In this document: one piece after another, positions 45,232-54,662 of the stretch
Layout: every line of letters begins with the position of its first letter
How positions within the stretch are numbered: the stretch's first letter is position 1
NCBI GenBank assembly: GCA_017409475.1
Contig: JAFQSP010000001.1
Coordinates: 31,611-95,610, forward strand
Length of the DNA: 64,000 nucleotides
Direction of reading: 5' to 3'
Origin: Clostridia bacterium
Lineage (GTDB): Bacteria > Bacillota > Clostridia > Oscillospirales > Acutalibacteraceae
Program-made: the position numbers and the translations under genes
The notes under the pieces: generated by a model
Database searches by the model: none
Seen by the model: only the letters and a program-made list of their open reading frames with translations
What the model was told of the DNA's origin: nothing

Positions 45232-46695
45232 ATGGATATACTCAATCTTTCAGCCCTCGAAATGTCAGCACTTATTGATAAAAAGGAGATTTTACCCTCC
45301 GAAATAGTGTGCGAGACCTTTAAGAAAATTGACACCTTTGATAAAAAATATAATGCCTTTATTACCACCCTTTACGATAGTGCAATCGACGAGGCGAAAA
45401 AGGCCGACGCACGAGCAATTTCGGGCAAAAGGCTGTCGGTTTTTGACGGAATACCCGTTGCCATAAAGGATAATATCTGTACAAAAGGGGTAAAGACTAC
45501 CTGCGGCTCAAAAATGCTCGAAAATTATATCGCGCCATATGATGCTACTGCAATTACCCATTTAAAAAATGCCGGAATGATTATGGCGGGAAAGACGAAT
45601 ATGGACGAATTCGGTATGGGTTCGTGCAGTGATACGTCTTATTTCGGCGCAGTTCATAATCCTTTCGATATTATTAAATCGGCCGGTGGCTCATCCGGAG
45701 GCTCAGCGGCAGCGGTTGCTTCACGAATGGTGCCGTTTGCGCTTGGCTCGGATACCGGCGGTTCTGTACGTCAGCCGGCTGCGATGTGCGGCGTTTCAGG
45801 AATAAAATCGACCTATGGCGCAGTTTCGCGCTATGGGCTTGTCGCTTATTCAAGCTCGTTTGACCAAATTGGAGTTATCTCAAATAATATTGCCGACGGT
45901 GCCGAGCTTATGAATATTATTTCAGGGAATGATACCCTCGACAGCACCTATGTCGGCTTAAAGGATGGATTCACCCATTTGCTGTCATCCTCAGTTAAAG
46001 ACAAGGTGATTGGAATACCGAAGGAATACCTTGACGGAAACATTGACGGCGAGGTTAATGAGGCGTTTTTAAATGCCGTTAACGTGATGAAACAGCTCGG
46101 CTGTCGGGTGGAATATTTTTCGCTTGATATATTAAAATATGTTGTACCCTGCTATTACATTATCTCAAATGCCGAAGCGAGTACAAATCTTTCCCGTTTT
46201 GACGGTGTAAAATATGGTTATAGGGCTCCTGATTTTTCCGATATAAACGATATGATAAAAAAATCGCGCAGCAGCGGCTTTGGCGCCGAGGTGAAAAAGA
46301 GAATTATGCTCGGCACCTTTGCAATTACAAGTGAAAACTACGAAAGATATTATAAAAAAGCTATGGAAATCAGGGCGAATTTGTCATCAAGCTTCGACCG
46401 ATTATTTGAGCGTTACGATGCCATAATGTGTCCCACCTCGCCAACTGCGGCTAGACCTCTCGGTATAAGAGAAACCGATAATACACGAATGTATCTTTCA
46501 GATATTTATACCGTTTCGGCTAATATTGCGGGATTGCCTGCGCTTTCGGTACCCTGCGGCTTTACTGATGAAGGGCTTCCCGTCGGTGTTCAGTTTATGG
46601 GTCGGCGCTTTTGTGATGCAAAGATGCTATCTTTTGCCACTGAGTATCAGCGCGTAACCGATTGGCACAAGCGGCTACCAAAGGAGGCGTTTTAA
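45232..46695 (+). CDS. gatA: Asp-tRNA(Asn)/Glu-tRNA(Gln) amidotransferase subunit A
   Basis: The protein has 487 residues of the amidase-signature family. The catalytic Lys is in PVAIKDNICTKG near 77-88, and the Ser-cis-Ser pair lies in SAGGSSGGSAAAVASR near 146-161 followed by GSDTGGSVRQPAAMCG near 169-184. It releases ammonia from glutamine and feeds it to GatB. It is the middle gene of gatCAB. Confidence 0.96.
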   Translation: MDILNLSALEMSALIDKKEILPSEIVCETFKKIDTFDKKYNAFITTLYDSAIDEAKKADARAISGKRLSVFDGIPVAIKDNICTKGVKTTCGSKMLENYIAPYDATAITHLKNAGMIMAGKTNMDEFGMGSCSDTSYFGAVHNPFDIIKSAGGSSGGSAAAVASRMVPFALGSDTGGSVRQPAAMCGVSGIKSTYGAVSRYGLVAYSSSFDQIGVISNNIADGAELMNIISGNDTLDSTYVGLKDGFTHLLSSSVKDKVIGIPKEYLDGNIDGEVNEAFLNAVNVMKQLGCRVEYFSLDILKYVVPCYYIISNAEASTNLSRFDGVKYGYRAPDFSDINDMIKKSRSSGFGAEVKKRIMLGTFAITSENYERYYKKAMEIRANLSSSFDRLFERYDAIMCPTSPTAARPLGIRETDNTRMYLSDIYTVSANIAGLPALSVPCGFTDEGLPVGVQFMGRRFCDAKMLSFATEYQRVTDWHKRLPKEAF

Positions 46696-46699
46696 AGAA

Positions 46700-48127
46700 A
46701 TGTACCAAGCAGTAATTGGTGTTGAGGTGCATTTTGAGCTCTCAACCGAAACGAAGCTTTTCTGCCGATGCAAAAATTCATTCGGCGAGGATGAAAACAC
46801 GCTGTGCTGTCCTGTTTGCCTTGGACTTCCGGGTGCTATACCGGTTATAAATAAAAGGGCGGTTGAATATGCTTTAAAGGCGGGACTTGCTCTTGGTTGC
46901 AGGGTGAACAGCCCCAACCGATTTGACAGAAAAAGCTATTTTTACCCCGATATGCCCAATGAGTATCAAACAACCCAGGCGTTTATACCGATTTGTGTTA
47001 ACGGTTGCGTTGAATTTGAGGTCGATGGCAAGATAAAAAGCGTCGGTATCCACGAAATTCATTTGGAGGACGATGCGGGTAAACTTATTCATTCCGACGG
47101 TGGAACACGAATTGACTATAATCGAGCAGGTGTACCTCTTATCGAAATAGTGACCGAGCCTGGGCTTTATTCTGCCGATGAGACGGTTGCCTTTTTGGAG
47201 GAACTGCGGCTTCGAATGAGCTATCTTGGTATTTCCGATTGCAAAATGCAGGAAGGCTCGATGAGGGTTGACGTGAATTTATCGGTGCATAAGCCTGATG
47301 AACCGCTCGGTACACGTACCGAGATAAAGAATTTGAATTCATTTCGTGCGGTCGCAAACGCAATAAAAAATGAAACCGAACGTCAAATTAAGGTCATCGA
47401 AAATGGGGGCGTAATTGAGCAGGAAACTCGCCGTTTTGACGATACAAAGGGCGTTTCAACCGTAATGAGAAGCAAGGAAACTCGCGAGGATTACCGCTTT
47501 TTTCCTGAGCCGAATTTACCACCGATGTATATTCCCGTTAACAAAATTGACGAAACTCGTTCTAATCTTCCCGAGTTTGCAGGAGATAGGCAAAGACGCC
47601 TTTGTGCCGATTACGGAATTTCATTAGCCGATGCAAAGATTATCACGTCAGATAGGCTTATTGCCGATTATTTTGAGGCGGTGGCCTCACTTTGTGACCA
47701 ACGTGAAGCGGCAAACCGTATCGTCCGTGATATTTTACAAAAACAGAATGAGACAAAAATTCATGTTACTCAGTCTTGTTTGACGGCCGAAAAATTAGCC
47801 GAGATAATAGGCATTTTTATGAGCGGAAGAATATCCAGGCGAACATCACGACAACTTACCGACGTCGCTTTTTGCGAGCCGATTGATATAATCGAATATG
47901 TCGAGAAAAAGGGCCTTTTCCAAATTGTTGACGAACAGGTGATTTCGGCAGCGATTGAATCAATTCTTTGTGAAAACAGCTCGGTAGTTGACGATTATAA
48001 AAACGGAAAAACAGCCGCCTTTTCTTATCTTGTCGGCGAAACGATGAAACGGCTTAAAGGCCAAGCTTCTCCCGAAATTGTCAATAAAATGCTTGGTTTA
48101 ATGTTAAAAAGTAATAAAAATTTATAA
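46700..48127 (+). CDS. gatB: Asp-tRNA(Asn)/Glu-tRNA(Gln) amidotransferase subunit B
   Basis: The protein has 475 residues. It begins YQAVIGVEVHFEL, with zinc-site cysteines CRCKNSF and CCPVCLGLPG near 22-42, YPDMPNEYQTTQ near 82-93 and EMQEGSMR-like KMQEGSMRVDVN near 182-193. The C-terminal YqeY-like domain binds the tRNA. It phosphorylates and amidates misacylated Asp-tRNA(Asn) or Glu-tRNA(Gln). It starts 4 bases after gatA. Confidence 0.96.
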   Translation: MYQAVIGVEVHFELSTETKLFCRCKNSFGEDENTLCCPVCLGLPGAIPVINKRAVEYALKAGLALGCRVNSPNRFDRKSYFYPDMPNEYQTTQAFIPICVNGCVEFEVDGKIKSVGIHEIHLEDDAGKLIHSDGGTRIDYNRAGVPLIEIVTEPGLYSADETVAFLEELRLRMSYLGISDCKMQEGSMRVDVNLSVHKPDEPLGTRTEIKNLNSFRAVANAIKNETERQIKVIENGGVIEQETRRFDDTKGVSTVMRSKETREDYRFFPEPNLPPMYIPVNKIDETRSNLPEFAGDRQRRLCADYGISLADAKIITSDRLIADYFEAVASLCDQREAANRIVRDILQKQNETKIHVTQSCLTAEKLAEIIGIFMSGRISRRTSRQLTDVAFCEPIDIIEYVEKKGLFQIVDEQVISAAIESILCENSSVVDDYKNGKTAAFSYLVGETMKRLKGQASPEIVNKMLGLMLKSNKNL

Positions 48128-48193
48128 AATCGACAAAAAAACCTTGTATCTTTTAAATTTATGTTGTAAATTATATTTGTGAGGTGAGTGAAA

Positions 48194-48439
48194 GTGCTGG
48201 ATAAGACTATACAATTTTCGCTTGGAGATGAACGCGAAAGAGAAATCAGAAAGACTCTGATTTTAGTTTATAACGCGCTGAAGGAAAAAGGATATAACCC
48301 AATTAATCAGATTGTTGGATATTTATTGTCGGAGGACCCGACATATATCACGACATATCATAACGCGCGTACACTTATTCGCCGCCTTGATCGAGATGAA
48401 ATGCTTCAAATTTTAGTCAAGGAATATTTAAGTGACTGA
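48194..48439 (+). CDS. ireB: IreB family regulatory phosphoprotein (UPF0297)
   Basis: I prefer GTG 48194, 6 bases after GAGGTGA, giving 81 residues; GTG 48188 would lie too close to that site. The sequence contains [20 protein letters not shown] and [16 protein letters not shown], the near-invariant family signature. In Enterococcus IreB is a substrate of the Ser/Thr kinase IreK and controls cephalosporin resistance. The Thr residues near the N-terminus (DKTIQF) may be the phospho-sites. It often precedes ruvX and DUF1292 genes, which are absent here. Confidence 0.92.
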   Translation: MLDKTIQFSLGDEREREIRKTLILVYNALKEKGYNPINQIVGYLLSEDPTYITTYHNARTLIRRLDRDEMLQILVKEYLSD

Positions 48440-48455
48440 TTATTATTAAAAAAGT

Positions 48456-48492
48456 ACAGCCTGTTGCAATTGTTTTGCAACAGGCTGTTTTC
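48456..48492 (+). terminator. Terminator after ireB
   Basis: ACAGCCTGTTGCAA and TTGCAACAGGCTGT form a perfect stem followed by TTTCTT. Confidence 0.88.
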
Positions 48493-48504
48493 TTGTGTCT
48501 GTTT

Positions 48505-50082
48505 TTATTCAATTACGTCAAAAAGCTGTTTAAAATCATCGCTGATTTCGCCATTGAATTCTTCGTCAATTACTTCGTTGGCGTATTCGTCATTATTGAA
48601 ACCGTCGTCGATATATTCATCATCGTACGGGAAATTACCGTTTTCGTTATAATAATTATCGTCGTTTCTCTTGTGCTTGTTTAAATAAAGACAGAGTAGA
48701 ACGATTAAAATGATTAAAAGAATTATAATAATGCCCGCTTCGATTACAGCAATTTTGAACAGTGTTTCGTTGTCCTCTTTGAGATTTTCTAACCAGCTTT
48801 TTTGTTCGGGTTCGGAAGATGAAACCGACTCGGGTTCGGGCTCGAAGGAAAAAAATTCGATTTTTCCGCTTTCTTGGTCATATTGGAAAAATCCTGTTTT
48901 TCCATCCGTGTCGGTGGCATATATGAGCGTTTCACCTTTTTCATTCATCCAAATGTCGGTCATTACACCGCCGATTTCTTTTTTGCTGGGGAAAAAGTCG
49001 GTAGGTACGGGAGCTGTTCTGTCGCGTTCGGTGAGAATATAGCTTTTATCCTCGTATTCGATGGCTTGGAATTCTAAATAGCTACTCATATCTTCGTCAT
49101 AAATCACAAAGTCTTTATTCTGACTTTCGTCAGCAGCATATACGAGAATTGTTCCGCCAATGCTTTTGAGCGCGGCAATATTCTTACCGTTTAATGAGTA
49201 TTCAATCGCCTCGAATCCTGCGGGAATCTTAGTTTCAACATGCCATTCGGTTAAAACGGTATATGCGTTTTCGCCGATGGTGAATTCGTTGCTTATTTCG
49301 CTCGAAATCGCTTCTTCTGATGATGTAGCGGTGGAGGAGGTCGGCTTTGAGCTTGCGGTGCTGCTTTCGGTACGTGTTATGGTGATGGTATATGTCTTTT
49401 TTGTAACGCCATCCTCAGCGGTAACAACTACCGAACGTGTATTTTTGCCGACCTTCATGTCTTTTGAACCGAAATATTCGGTTTTTGCCTTTGAATGAGT
49501 GGGTACAGCATTGATGGTATATGTTTTAATGTTGTTTGGAATGGTAACCGAATATGATGTGACATTTGACGAAAATTTAGGATTAAGATTTCCATATGAG
49601 CCGGAAAGCGATTTAAGGGTAGCAACGGTTGAAAGCGCTTCGCTGCTTTTAACGGTTACCGATTTCGAGGTGGAAGCAGATGCGCCTTGCTCGGTTTCGA
49701 GGTCGAGTACGGTGCCCGATACGCTGAGGGAAGAGCTGCCGGCCGCCTTACATTTAAAGCTCATGGAAAATGAAAGCGACTTTCCGCTTCCGTCGCCGGT
49801 GTTAATCATTTTAACCTTGCTTCCGCTGAAAAGATTAGTGTTACCGTCACCGGTCGAAAATTCAAGTACCGATGAATTGAAGCTAAGATAGCCTTCGACA
49901 GCGCCGATTGGGTTGGGACTGTTGGTAAAGGTTACCTTTACCGTAAGAGTTTCGCCTATTGAAAGGGAAGACTTGTTTATCGAAATGGAAGCGCTCGCAC
50001 TTGCAGATGAAGGTATCATGATAAATTGAAGCATTATTATTAATGAGAATAATATTGCCGTGATTTTTTTAATTGTTTTCAT
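48505..50082 (-). CDS. Membrane-anchored cohesin-domain surface protein
   Basis: The protein has 525 residues. The signal peptide covers about 1-29 (ending SSASASA). A cohesin-like domain follows at about 30-145 (SINKSSLSIGETLTVKVTFTNS, GAVEGYLSFNSSVLEF). A cadherin-like beta-sandwich (Cadherin_B type) is at about 150-237 (LKSLSGSYGNLNPKFSSNVT, ending TYTITITRT). A serine-rich linker and a domain of unknown type (about 265-430) come next. One transmembrane helix (AVIEAGIIIILLIILIVLLC, about 446-465) leads to a strongly acidic cytoplasmic tail. It starts 12 bases after a gene whose product bears a dockerin, so both are made together and may bind each other on the cell surface. Confidence 0.82.
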   Translation of the reverse strand: MKTIKKITAILFSLIIMLQFIMIPSSASASASISINKSSLSIGETLTVKVTFTNSPNPIGAVEGYLSFNSSVLEFSTGDGNTNLFSGSKVKMINTGDGSGKSLSFSMSFKCKAAGSSSLSVSGTVLDLETEQGASASTSKSVTVKSSEALSTVATLKSLSGSYGNLNPKFSSNVTSYSVTIPNNIKTYTINAVPTHSKAKTEYFGSKDMKVGKNTRSVVVTAEDGVTKKTYTITITRTESSTASSKPTSSTATSSEEAISSEISNEFTIGENAYTVLTEWHVETKIPAGFEAIEYSLNGKNIAALKSIGGTILVYAADESQNKDFVIYDEDMSSYLEFQAIEYEDKSYILTERDRTAPVPTDFFPSKKEIGGVMTDIWMNEKGETLIYATDTDGKTGFFQYDQESGKIEFFSFEPEPESVSSSEPEQKSWLENLKEDNETLFKIAVIEAGIIIILLIILIVLLCLYLNKHKRNDDNYYNENGNFPYDDEYIDDGFNNDEYANEVIDEEFNGEISDDFKQLFDVIE

Positions 50083-50094
50083 AAAACACCCTTC

Positions 50095-52032
50095 TTATTG
50101 TTTAATTTCGCCTGTTCCAAGTAAATATTTTTTCTCACGAAGAAGGTCAAAAATATCCACCGAGTTATCTCGTGTTGCGTCACAGGCTTCAAGCAGTGGC
50201 CCGGTTAAAATTTGTTTTCCGAGCAGGTGCTTTTGAATTCGGAGAAGGTCAAGAATTGTAATGTCGCCATCACCGTTATTGTCGCCGTAAACAACAATTT
50301 CGTGTGAACCGGTTTCAATGCCGGTATCGTTATATACTTTCAGCAAATGACCCGTTCCTATATTTCCGGAGGTGATTTCCTTTGCATTTAAATCAATGAT
50401 TTTGAAACTGCCGTTTTTTATGCTGATATTTTTCTTGAAATCGGCTACAGAGGTCAGAGGAGTTATTCCGCTTATTTTTTCTCCGAATTTGTAATCGGTT
50501 TTAATCGTTGGAACCTGAGCTGATGTTTTCAGTGTAATGGTTATGTTGTATGTTCGCTTAACCCCGCTTGGCGCTGTTACTGTGATTGTTGCCGTGTTTT
50601 CGCCGCCTTTTATGCTAAAATCGCCTGTTCCCGAAACCTTGGCATCGGCATCTGCGGTTTTTGCATTTATTTTAACGGACGAAACTGTGTTTGATTGAAT
50701 TATAAGCGAATAATTGTAAGAGTATCGGTTAAACGATGGTGTGATGGTATAACCTGATACCGACAACGAATTCAACAAATTATTATTGTTGAGACTGCTT
50801 GTAGGCTTTGGTTGCGGTGTATCGGGCATATTTTTATATACAGGAATATAAAATACGAGAGCCGATTGCATTACTTCGTCGGTGTATGACGTCATCATTC
50901 TTCCCGCTTCGTTAGAGGGAGCAAAGACGTTTGTCATATATTGGTGGTCATAATATCCGTTGCCACCGTCGGTTACATCAAATTTTTGAAGATACAGAGT
51001 ATCCTGCTCTTTGGCAATGTAACTGGAAGCAATAATCTTTGCACCGCCGACAAGTGCTTTGTACGGAGTGTTCCAGCCTTTTTGCTTAGCTTTCTTGGCG
51101 CCGTTTACATACATTCCTGCCGAATCAGTATCGTATGCGCCTATATTAAAATAGTTATAATAGCCTTTGTATCCCGAAACGGTTCCGTGAGCAAGAGGAT
51201 TTCCTTTTGAACCCTGCTCCTGCTTTAATCGAGAAGCAAGATGATATGCGCTGACATTTGATTCAATAGCGGCAGCCATAATAGCCTCAGCAAACGAATC
51301 AAATTCATCATCGGGGTATCCGTTAGCCATAAAGGTGCCCTTGATAATGTTATTGATGCCTGCTATTGTGTGATTTGAAACATAGTTCAGTTTTTCAAAC
51401 TGGAATATGTATTTACTGTCGAGAAAGTTTCGCGGGTCCATAGCCCAACGAACTATCTGGTCAGATGCCGCAACCCAATTTCCGTCGAGTCCGTACCATG
51501 TGCCTTTATCCCAGTTGTAAGCATCTTCTTCAAAGGATTTTTGTTCTGCAGGGCTGCTTGAAGGGACAAGATTGTATCCAACCTGCGTTTCATTTTTGAT
51601 AACAGTGTTCCAGTCGGGGACGATGTTTTGAGCAACAAATACCCATTCGGGATATTCAGCGTGAAGGGCTCTCAGGCTGTTTTTATAGCTTTCGGGGAAT
51701 CCCTGAAGAGTGAGATATTCTTCGAATGAGTTGTCGGATAGAATCAGATTAATATATTTAGCTGAAACGTATCCGTTTATGCTGCCAAACTGAATTTTGT
51801 ACCATTTGACACCTTCGTTTTCGACCGTGTCAATAATGGTTACGGTTTCGTTATTATATAGCTTTCCTACCGAGGCCGCGTCGGAAGAAGGCTCTTCTCT
51901 TACATTAAGATAAGAGTCAACCTTAACAATACCTTTTTGAGTAGAAGCTGAAACGTTAACAGGAACTATGACAGTAGAAACAATAATAGCAATAAGTATC
52001 ATTGAGAGTATTATTCTTAGCCGTTTAGTCAT
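50095..52032 (-). CDS. Secreted N-acetylglucosaminidase with SH3b and dockerin domains
   Basis: The protein has 645 residues. A signal peptide (about 1-30) is followed by a bacterial SH3 domain (VDSYLNVREEPSSDAASVG near 38-56). The peptidoglycan glucosaminidase of LytD/Atl type covers about 115-400, with ALHAEYPEWVFVAQ near 107, the catalytic Glu region AAAIESNVSAYHLASRLKQE near 250-269, and QGSKGNPLAHG. A cadherin-like beta-sandwich (about 418-505) follows. The C-terminus is a type I-like dockerin with two calcium loops, DNNGDGDITILDLLR and DATRDNSVDIFDLLR. It cleaves cell-wall glycan, and the dockerin probably docks it to the adjacent cohesin protein. Confidence 0.88.
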   Translation of the reverse strand: MTKRLRIILSMILIAIIVSTVIVPVNVSASTQKGIVKVDSYLNVREEPSSDAASVGKLYNNETVTIIDTVENEGVKWYKIQFGSINGYVSAKYINLILSDNSFEEYLTLQGFPESYKNSLRALHAEYPEWVFVAQNIVPDWNTVIKNETQVGYNLVPSSSPAEQKSFEEDAYNWDKGTWYGLDGNWVAASDQIVRWAMDPRNFLDSKYIFQFEKLNYVSNHTIAGINNIIKGTFMANGYPDDEFDSFAEAIMAAAIESNVSAYHLASRLKQEQGSKGNPLAHGTVSGYKGYYNYFNIGAYDTDSAGMYVNGAKKAKQKGWNTPYKALVGGAKIIASSYIAKEQDTLYLQKFDVTDGGNGYYDHQYMTNVFAPSNEAGRMMTSYTDEVMQSALVFYIPVYKNMPDTPQPKPTSSLNNNNLLNSLSVSGYTITPSFNRYSYNYSLIIQSNTVSSVKINAKTADADAKVSGTGDFSIKGGENTATITVTAPSGVKRTYNITITLKTSAQVPTIKTDYKFGEKISGITPLTSVADFKKNISIKNGSFKIIDLNAKEITSGNIGTGHLLKVYNDTGIETGSHEIVVYGDNNGDGDITILDLLRIQKHLLGKQILTGPLLEACDATRDNSVDIFDLLREKKYLLGTGEIKQ

Positions 52033-52067
52033 TGTTTTCCTCCTTTTTCATCATAATTCACCCTTTT

Positions 52068-52096
52068 ATTATACTATATTTACACATATAAGTCAA
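52068..52096 (-). promoter_or_regulatory. Promoter of the dockerin-cohesin operon
   Basis: Minus-strand TTGACT (52096-52091) and TATAAT (52073-52068) are 17 bases apart, 36 bases before the start codon. Confidence 0.8.
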
Positions 52097-52141
52097 ACCG
52101 ACAAATTATAGTTAAATAAAGCTACAAAAATCTCCGTTTGT

Positions 52142-52819
52142 TTATTTTGCTTCGAGTGAATCTGCGAATTTTTTCAGTAGCTTTTCGCTGTTTTCCTTTG
52201 CAGCTAAAGCTTTTTTACTGTTACCCGAATCGGTACCTTCTGTCAACCTTTTATAAAGCATCATATCTTCGGTAACAAAGCCGTCGAGCGTAAGGTCGAT
52301 AAATTTATCAAATTCGGTTCCGTGCAGCTTGAGCGCCATCGAATTTTTTTCATTAAAGTTTTCGTCGGTGTCAAAGATATTTCCGTTTTGGGTGAGGTAG
52401 TTATAAAAGTAATCGTCTGCAATAATAAGTATAGATTCGCCCATCTGGAGCTCGCTTAAAAGGGTTGTCATATTGGCTGAATAATGGTTTTCGTCGCTAC
52501 CCTTTGTGCAGTCCATAATGTGAACTGTAATCTCACCGTCGCCGTTTGTATCCTCTGCAAATTGCTCAAAATACATCTCCACAGAGGCTCTTACGTCGCT
52601 TGAAAGATACTTGTTGGCGCAGAGAAGTATTTTATAATCCGGCTCAACCTTTGATATGCACTGTGAAAGTCCGAAAATAATAACAAATCCGAAGAAAGCA
52701 GTGCATAAAATTCCCGGCTTATTATGATACCATTGATTTTCGACCCATTTGTATGCCTTGTAAAGCTTAGGGTGCTTTTGCTCGTCTATATTGATTTTAA
52801 AAAGGTTTTTTATCCCCAT
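52142..52819 (-). CDS. Single-pass membrane protein with extracytoplasmic domain, unknown function
   Basis: The protein has 225 residues. The first 35 are polar, then a hydrophobic segment PGILCTAFFGFVIIFGLSQC at about 35-54 anchors it, and the rest lies outside. An EF-hand-like loop DTNGDGEITVHI is near 90-101. YKILLCANKYLSSDVRASVE near 62-81 and LQMGESILIIADDYFYNYL near 123-141 suggest an alpha/beta fold. I do not recognise it. It is transcribed upstream of the dockerin gene's promoter, in the same direction. Confidence 0.65.
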   Translation of the reverse strand: MGIKNLFKINIDEQKHPKLYKAYKWVENQWYHNKPGILCTAFFGFVIIFGLSQCISKVEPDYKILLCANKYLSSDVRASVEMYFEQFAEDTNGDGEITVHIMDCTKGSDENHYSANMTTLLSELQMGESILIIADDYFYNYLTQNGNIFDTDENFNEKNSMALKLHGTEFDKFIDLTLDGFVTEDMMLYKRLTEGTDSGNSKKALAAKENSEKLLKKFADSLEAK

Positions 52820-52915
52820 TTTTTCACCGCCTGGAATAATTACATATATTACTATTATCCTTTATTTTAAGCCATTTTTCAACAATAATTTATATTTTGA
52901 TGTAGATTAACTAAT

Positions 52916-52950
52916 AAAAAGCCCTTTTTTCATCTCGAAAAAGGGCTTTT
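52916..52950 (-). terminator. Terminator after the GDPD gene
   Basis: The stem AAAAGCCCTTTTT / AAAAAGGGCTTTT with loop TCATCTCG lies 6 bases beyond the GDPD stop. Confidence 0.85.
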
Positions 52951-52955
52951 CTGCT

Positions 52956-53792
52956 TTACGGTATGAAATTTTCAAAAATCGAGGAGCTTCCGTGCTTTTC
53001 AACCTCGTCGAATTCCTTCATATCTCTGATTGTCCATATGTAAGTAGCCGTGCCGAATATTGATTTAAGTACCTTCAGTACAAACAGCTTTTTGTAATTC
53101 CACTTATCATATGCGATAAAATGCGGTCTTGTTATTAGGTTGGAAAACAAATTTCTGTATAAGAAGTTTAGAAATTTATTTTTAGTGATATTACCCGTTG
53201 CAAGCTGACCACGTGCTATATTTTTTCTATTCTTTTTGAGCCACATGAGCACCCTCGGGTCAAATGACTCGATTAAATAATCACCCTCGTATTTGTCCAA
53301 AAGCTTGAAGCAATTCTCGCAAAGCTCGGCGTAGTTTTTGCCGTCGGTTTTGAGCTCGATGAGAAGGGGAACCCTGCCGTCGACAAGCTCGAGCACGTCG
53401 GATAAAAACGGCACCGGCTCATTCGAACCTAATAATGCAACCTTTTTCAGCTCGTCGGTAGTCATTTCGGTAACAAGAGCGCCCTTGCCTGCGGTTCTTT
53501 TTAGCGAGGTGTCATGCATAACTACAATGTTCTTATCTTTAGTCAAATGCACGTCAAATTCAAAGCCGAAGCCTGATTTTACAGCTTCGCCAAAGGCAGA
53601 AAGGCTGTTTTCGGGTATACCTTTTTGAATATCGTGGAGTCCCCTGTGAGCAAAGTTCGTTTTTCTATGCTTTTCGACCGTTCTGTTCTTTTTTATCGCG
53701 GGTAAAAGCATATACAGAGCGACTGCCAAAAGCACTAATGCTGTGATTAAAATCACAACGCCCAAATTAGCAAAAAAGTATACGTATTCCAT
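52956..53792 (-). CDS. Glycerophosphodiester phosphodiesterase family protein with N-terminal membrane anchor
   Basis: I start at ATG 53792, after AGAGGTAACGATAAA; the longer frame is not used. The protein has 278 residues. A membrane segment (about 5-30) precedes the GDPD barrel. AHRGLHDIQKGIPENSLSAF near 46-65 holds the HRG...PENS catalytic signature, FEFDVHLTKDKNIVVMHDTSLKRTAG near 75-100 the E-x-D metal site and general acid His. LLIELKTDG lies near 143. It hydrolyses glycerophosphodiesters or teichoic-acid-like polymers. It lies downstream of gtrA on the same strand. Confidence 0.88.
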   Translation of the reverse strand: MEYVYFFANLGVVILITALVLLAVALYMLLPAIKKNRTVEKHRKTNFAHRGLHDIQKGIPENSLSAFGEAVKSGFGFEFDVHLTKDKNIVVMHDTSLKRTAGKGALVTEMTTDELKKVALLGSNEPVPFLSDVLELVDGRVPLLIELKTDGKNYAELCENCFKLLDKYEGDYLIESFDPRVLMWLKKNRKNIARGQLATGNITKNKFLNFLYRNLFSNLITRPHFIAYDKWNYKKLFVLKVLKSIFGTATYIWTIRDMKEFDEVEKHGSSSIFENFIP

Positions 53793-53881
53793 TTTATCGT
53801 TACCTCTTTTTATGTAAAATATTTTGCGCGGCTTTTTGTTGTCGTTATTTATAAATATTATCGTGGTAAGTACAAAGTCAA

Positions 53882-54361
53882 TTAACTGTCGGTATTGTTT
53901 GAGCTGTAAATAAAATATTTTCTTGCAAAGAAATTCCAAATAAAAACGATAACCGTAGCGGCAATTTTTCCTATCAAATAGTATTTGTCGGAGGGGATAA
54001 CGGAGCCGAAAATCGCGTATTCGCTAATATACGAGTCGAATAAATATATGATACCCGTGTTGAGTAAAAGACCGATTACGGCGATGACCGAAAAAATGAT
54101 AAATTCGGCGGTTTTACTTTTAACCCTTGCCTTTTTAAATACCCAAAACGAGCTCAAAACAAAGTTAATACCAAGCCCGATTATGAATGCTGCAACGGAT
54201 GAAAAAATCTTATTAAATTCAAAAAATTCGACCATCAGTGCAAGCGCGGCCATATCAACGACTGTTGCCACTCCGCCAACAAAAACCGAGCGAAAAAACT
54301 GAATAAAGGTACTATCCGTCTTATCCACAAAAATTCGGTTTATTATATCCTTAATTCTCAA
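53882..54361 (-). CDS. GtrA family membrane protein
   Basis: The 159-residue protein has four hydrophobic segments. RSVFVGGVATVVDMAALAL near 24-42, GLGINFVLSSFWVF near 62-75, and the C-terminal KIAATVIVFIWNFFARKYFIY match the GtrA/DPMS-like family. GtrA proteins take part in moving polyprenyl-linked sugars across the membrane. No matching glycosyltransferase is present here. The start codon is TTG or ATG at 54361 in the reading frame, and the likely partner in transcription is the GDPD gene. Confidence 0.85.
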   Translation of the reverse strand: MRIKDIINRIFVDKTDSTFIQFFRSVFVGGVATVVDMAALALMVEFFEFNKIFSSVAAFIIGLGINFVLSSFWVFKKARVKSKTAEFIIFSVIAVIGLLLNTGIIYLFDSYISEYAIFGSVIPSDKYYLIGKIAATVIVFIWNFFARKYFIYSSNNTDS

Positions 54362-54465
54362 ACGAAACCCTCTTTTAAAATTAGTTTACATTATTGTATC
54401 ACATATGAAACAAAAAATCTATTTATATTTAATTATCTTCTTAAAATTAAATGGATAACTATTCC

Positions 54466-54494
54466 TTGATTATTATAAATATATGTGATAAAAT
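54466..54494 (+). promoter_or_regulatory. Promoter of the structured leader RNA
   Basis: TTGATT (54466-54471) and TAAAAT (54489-54494) with 17-base spacing; the predicted start at about 54501 coincides with the first base of the outer stem. Confidence 0.7.
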
Positions 54495-54500
54495 AACAGT

Positions 54501-54638
54501 GCTACACATCTGAATATGCATATCGCTAGGGGAATACTATTGGTAAAAATGTATTCTCTCTCCCTGGCTTTGTGCAGATGTGTAGCAACATTGAGGGAAG
54601 CATTTTTCGGTGCGTCTCTTAATGGGGCGCACTTTTTT
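54501..54638 (+). ncRNA. Structured leader or small RNA of unknown class, with terminator
   Basis: A 12-bp outer stem pairs GCTACACATCTG (54501-54512) with CAGATGTGTAGC (54575-54586). Inside it an unpaired segment leads to GCTAGGG / CCCTGGC and GAATAC / GTATTC inner stems. A linker of about 24 bases is followed by a rho-independent terminator (GTGCGTCTC / GGGGCGCAC, 54610-54632, then six T). It lies 25 bases before the start of a small membrane-protein gene and has its own promoter. The layout is that of a riboswitch-type attenuator or a stand-alone small RNA. It does not match any riboswitch class I can recall. Confidence 0.65.
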
Positions 54639-54662
54639 ATTTTAAGGGAGGATAAAAAGAAA

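Noticed and set aside
54501-54638. 6S RNA as identity of the leader RNA
   Set aside because: The compound hairpin is only about 86 bases and lacks the large central bubble and 180-base size of 6S RNA, although a shortened relative cannot be fully excluded.
54516-54662. Upstream extension of the zinc-ribbon membrane protein
   Set aside because: It would run through the stems and terminator of the leader RNA, while ATG 54663 has a strong ribosome site.
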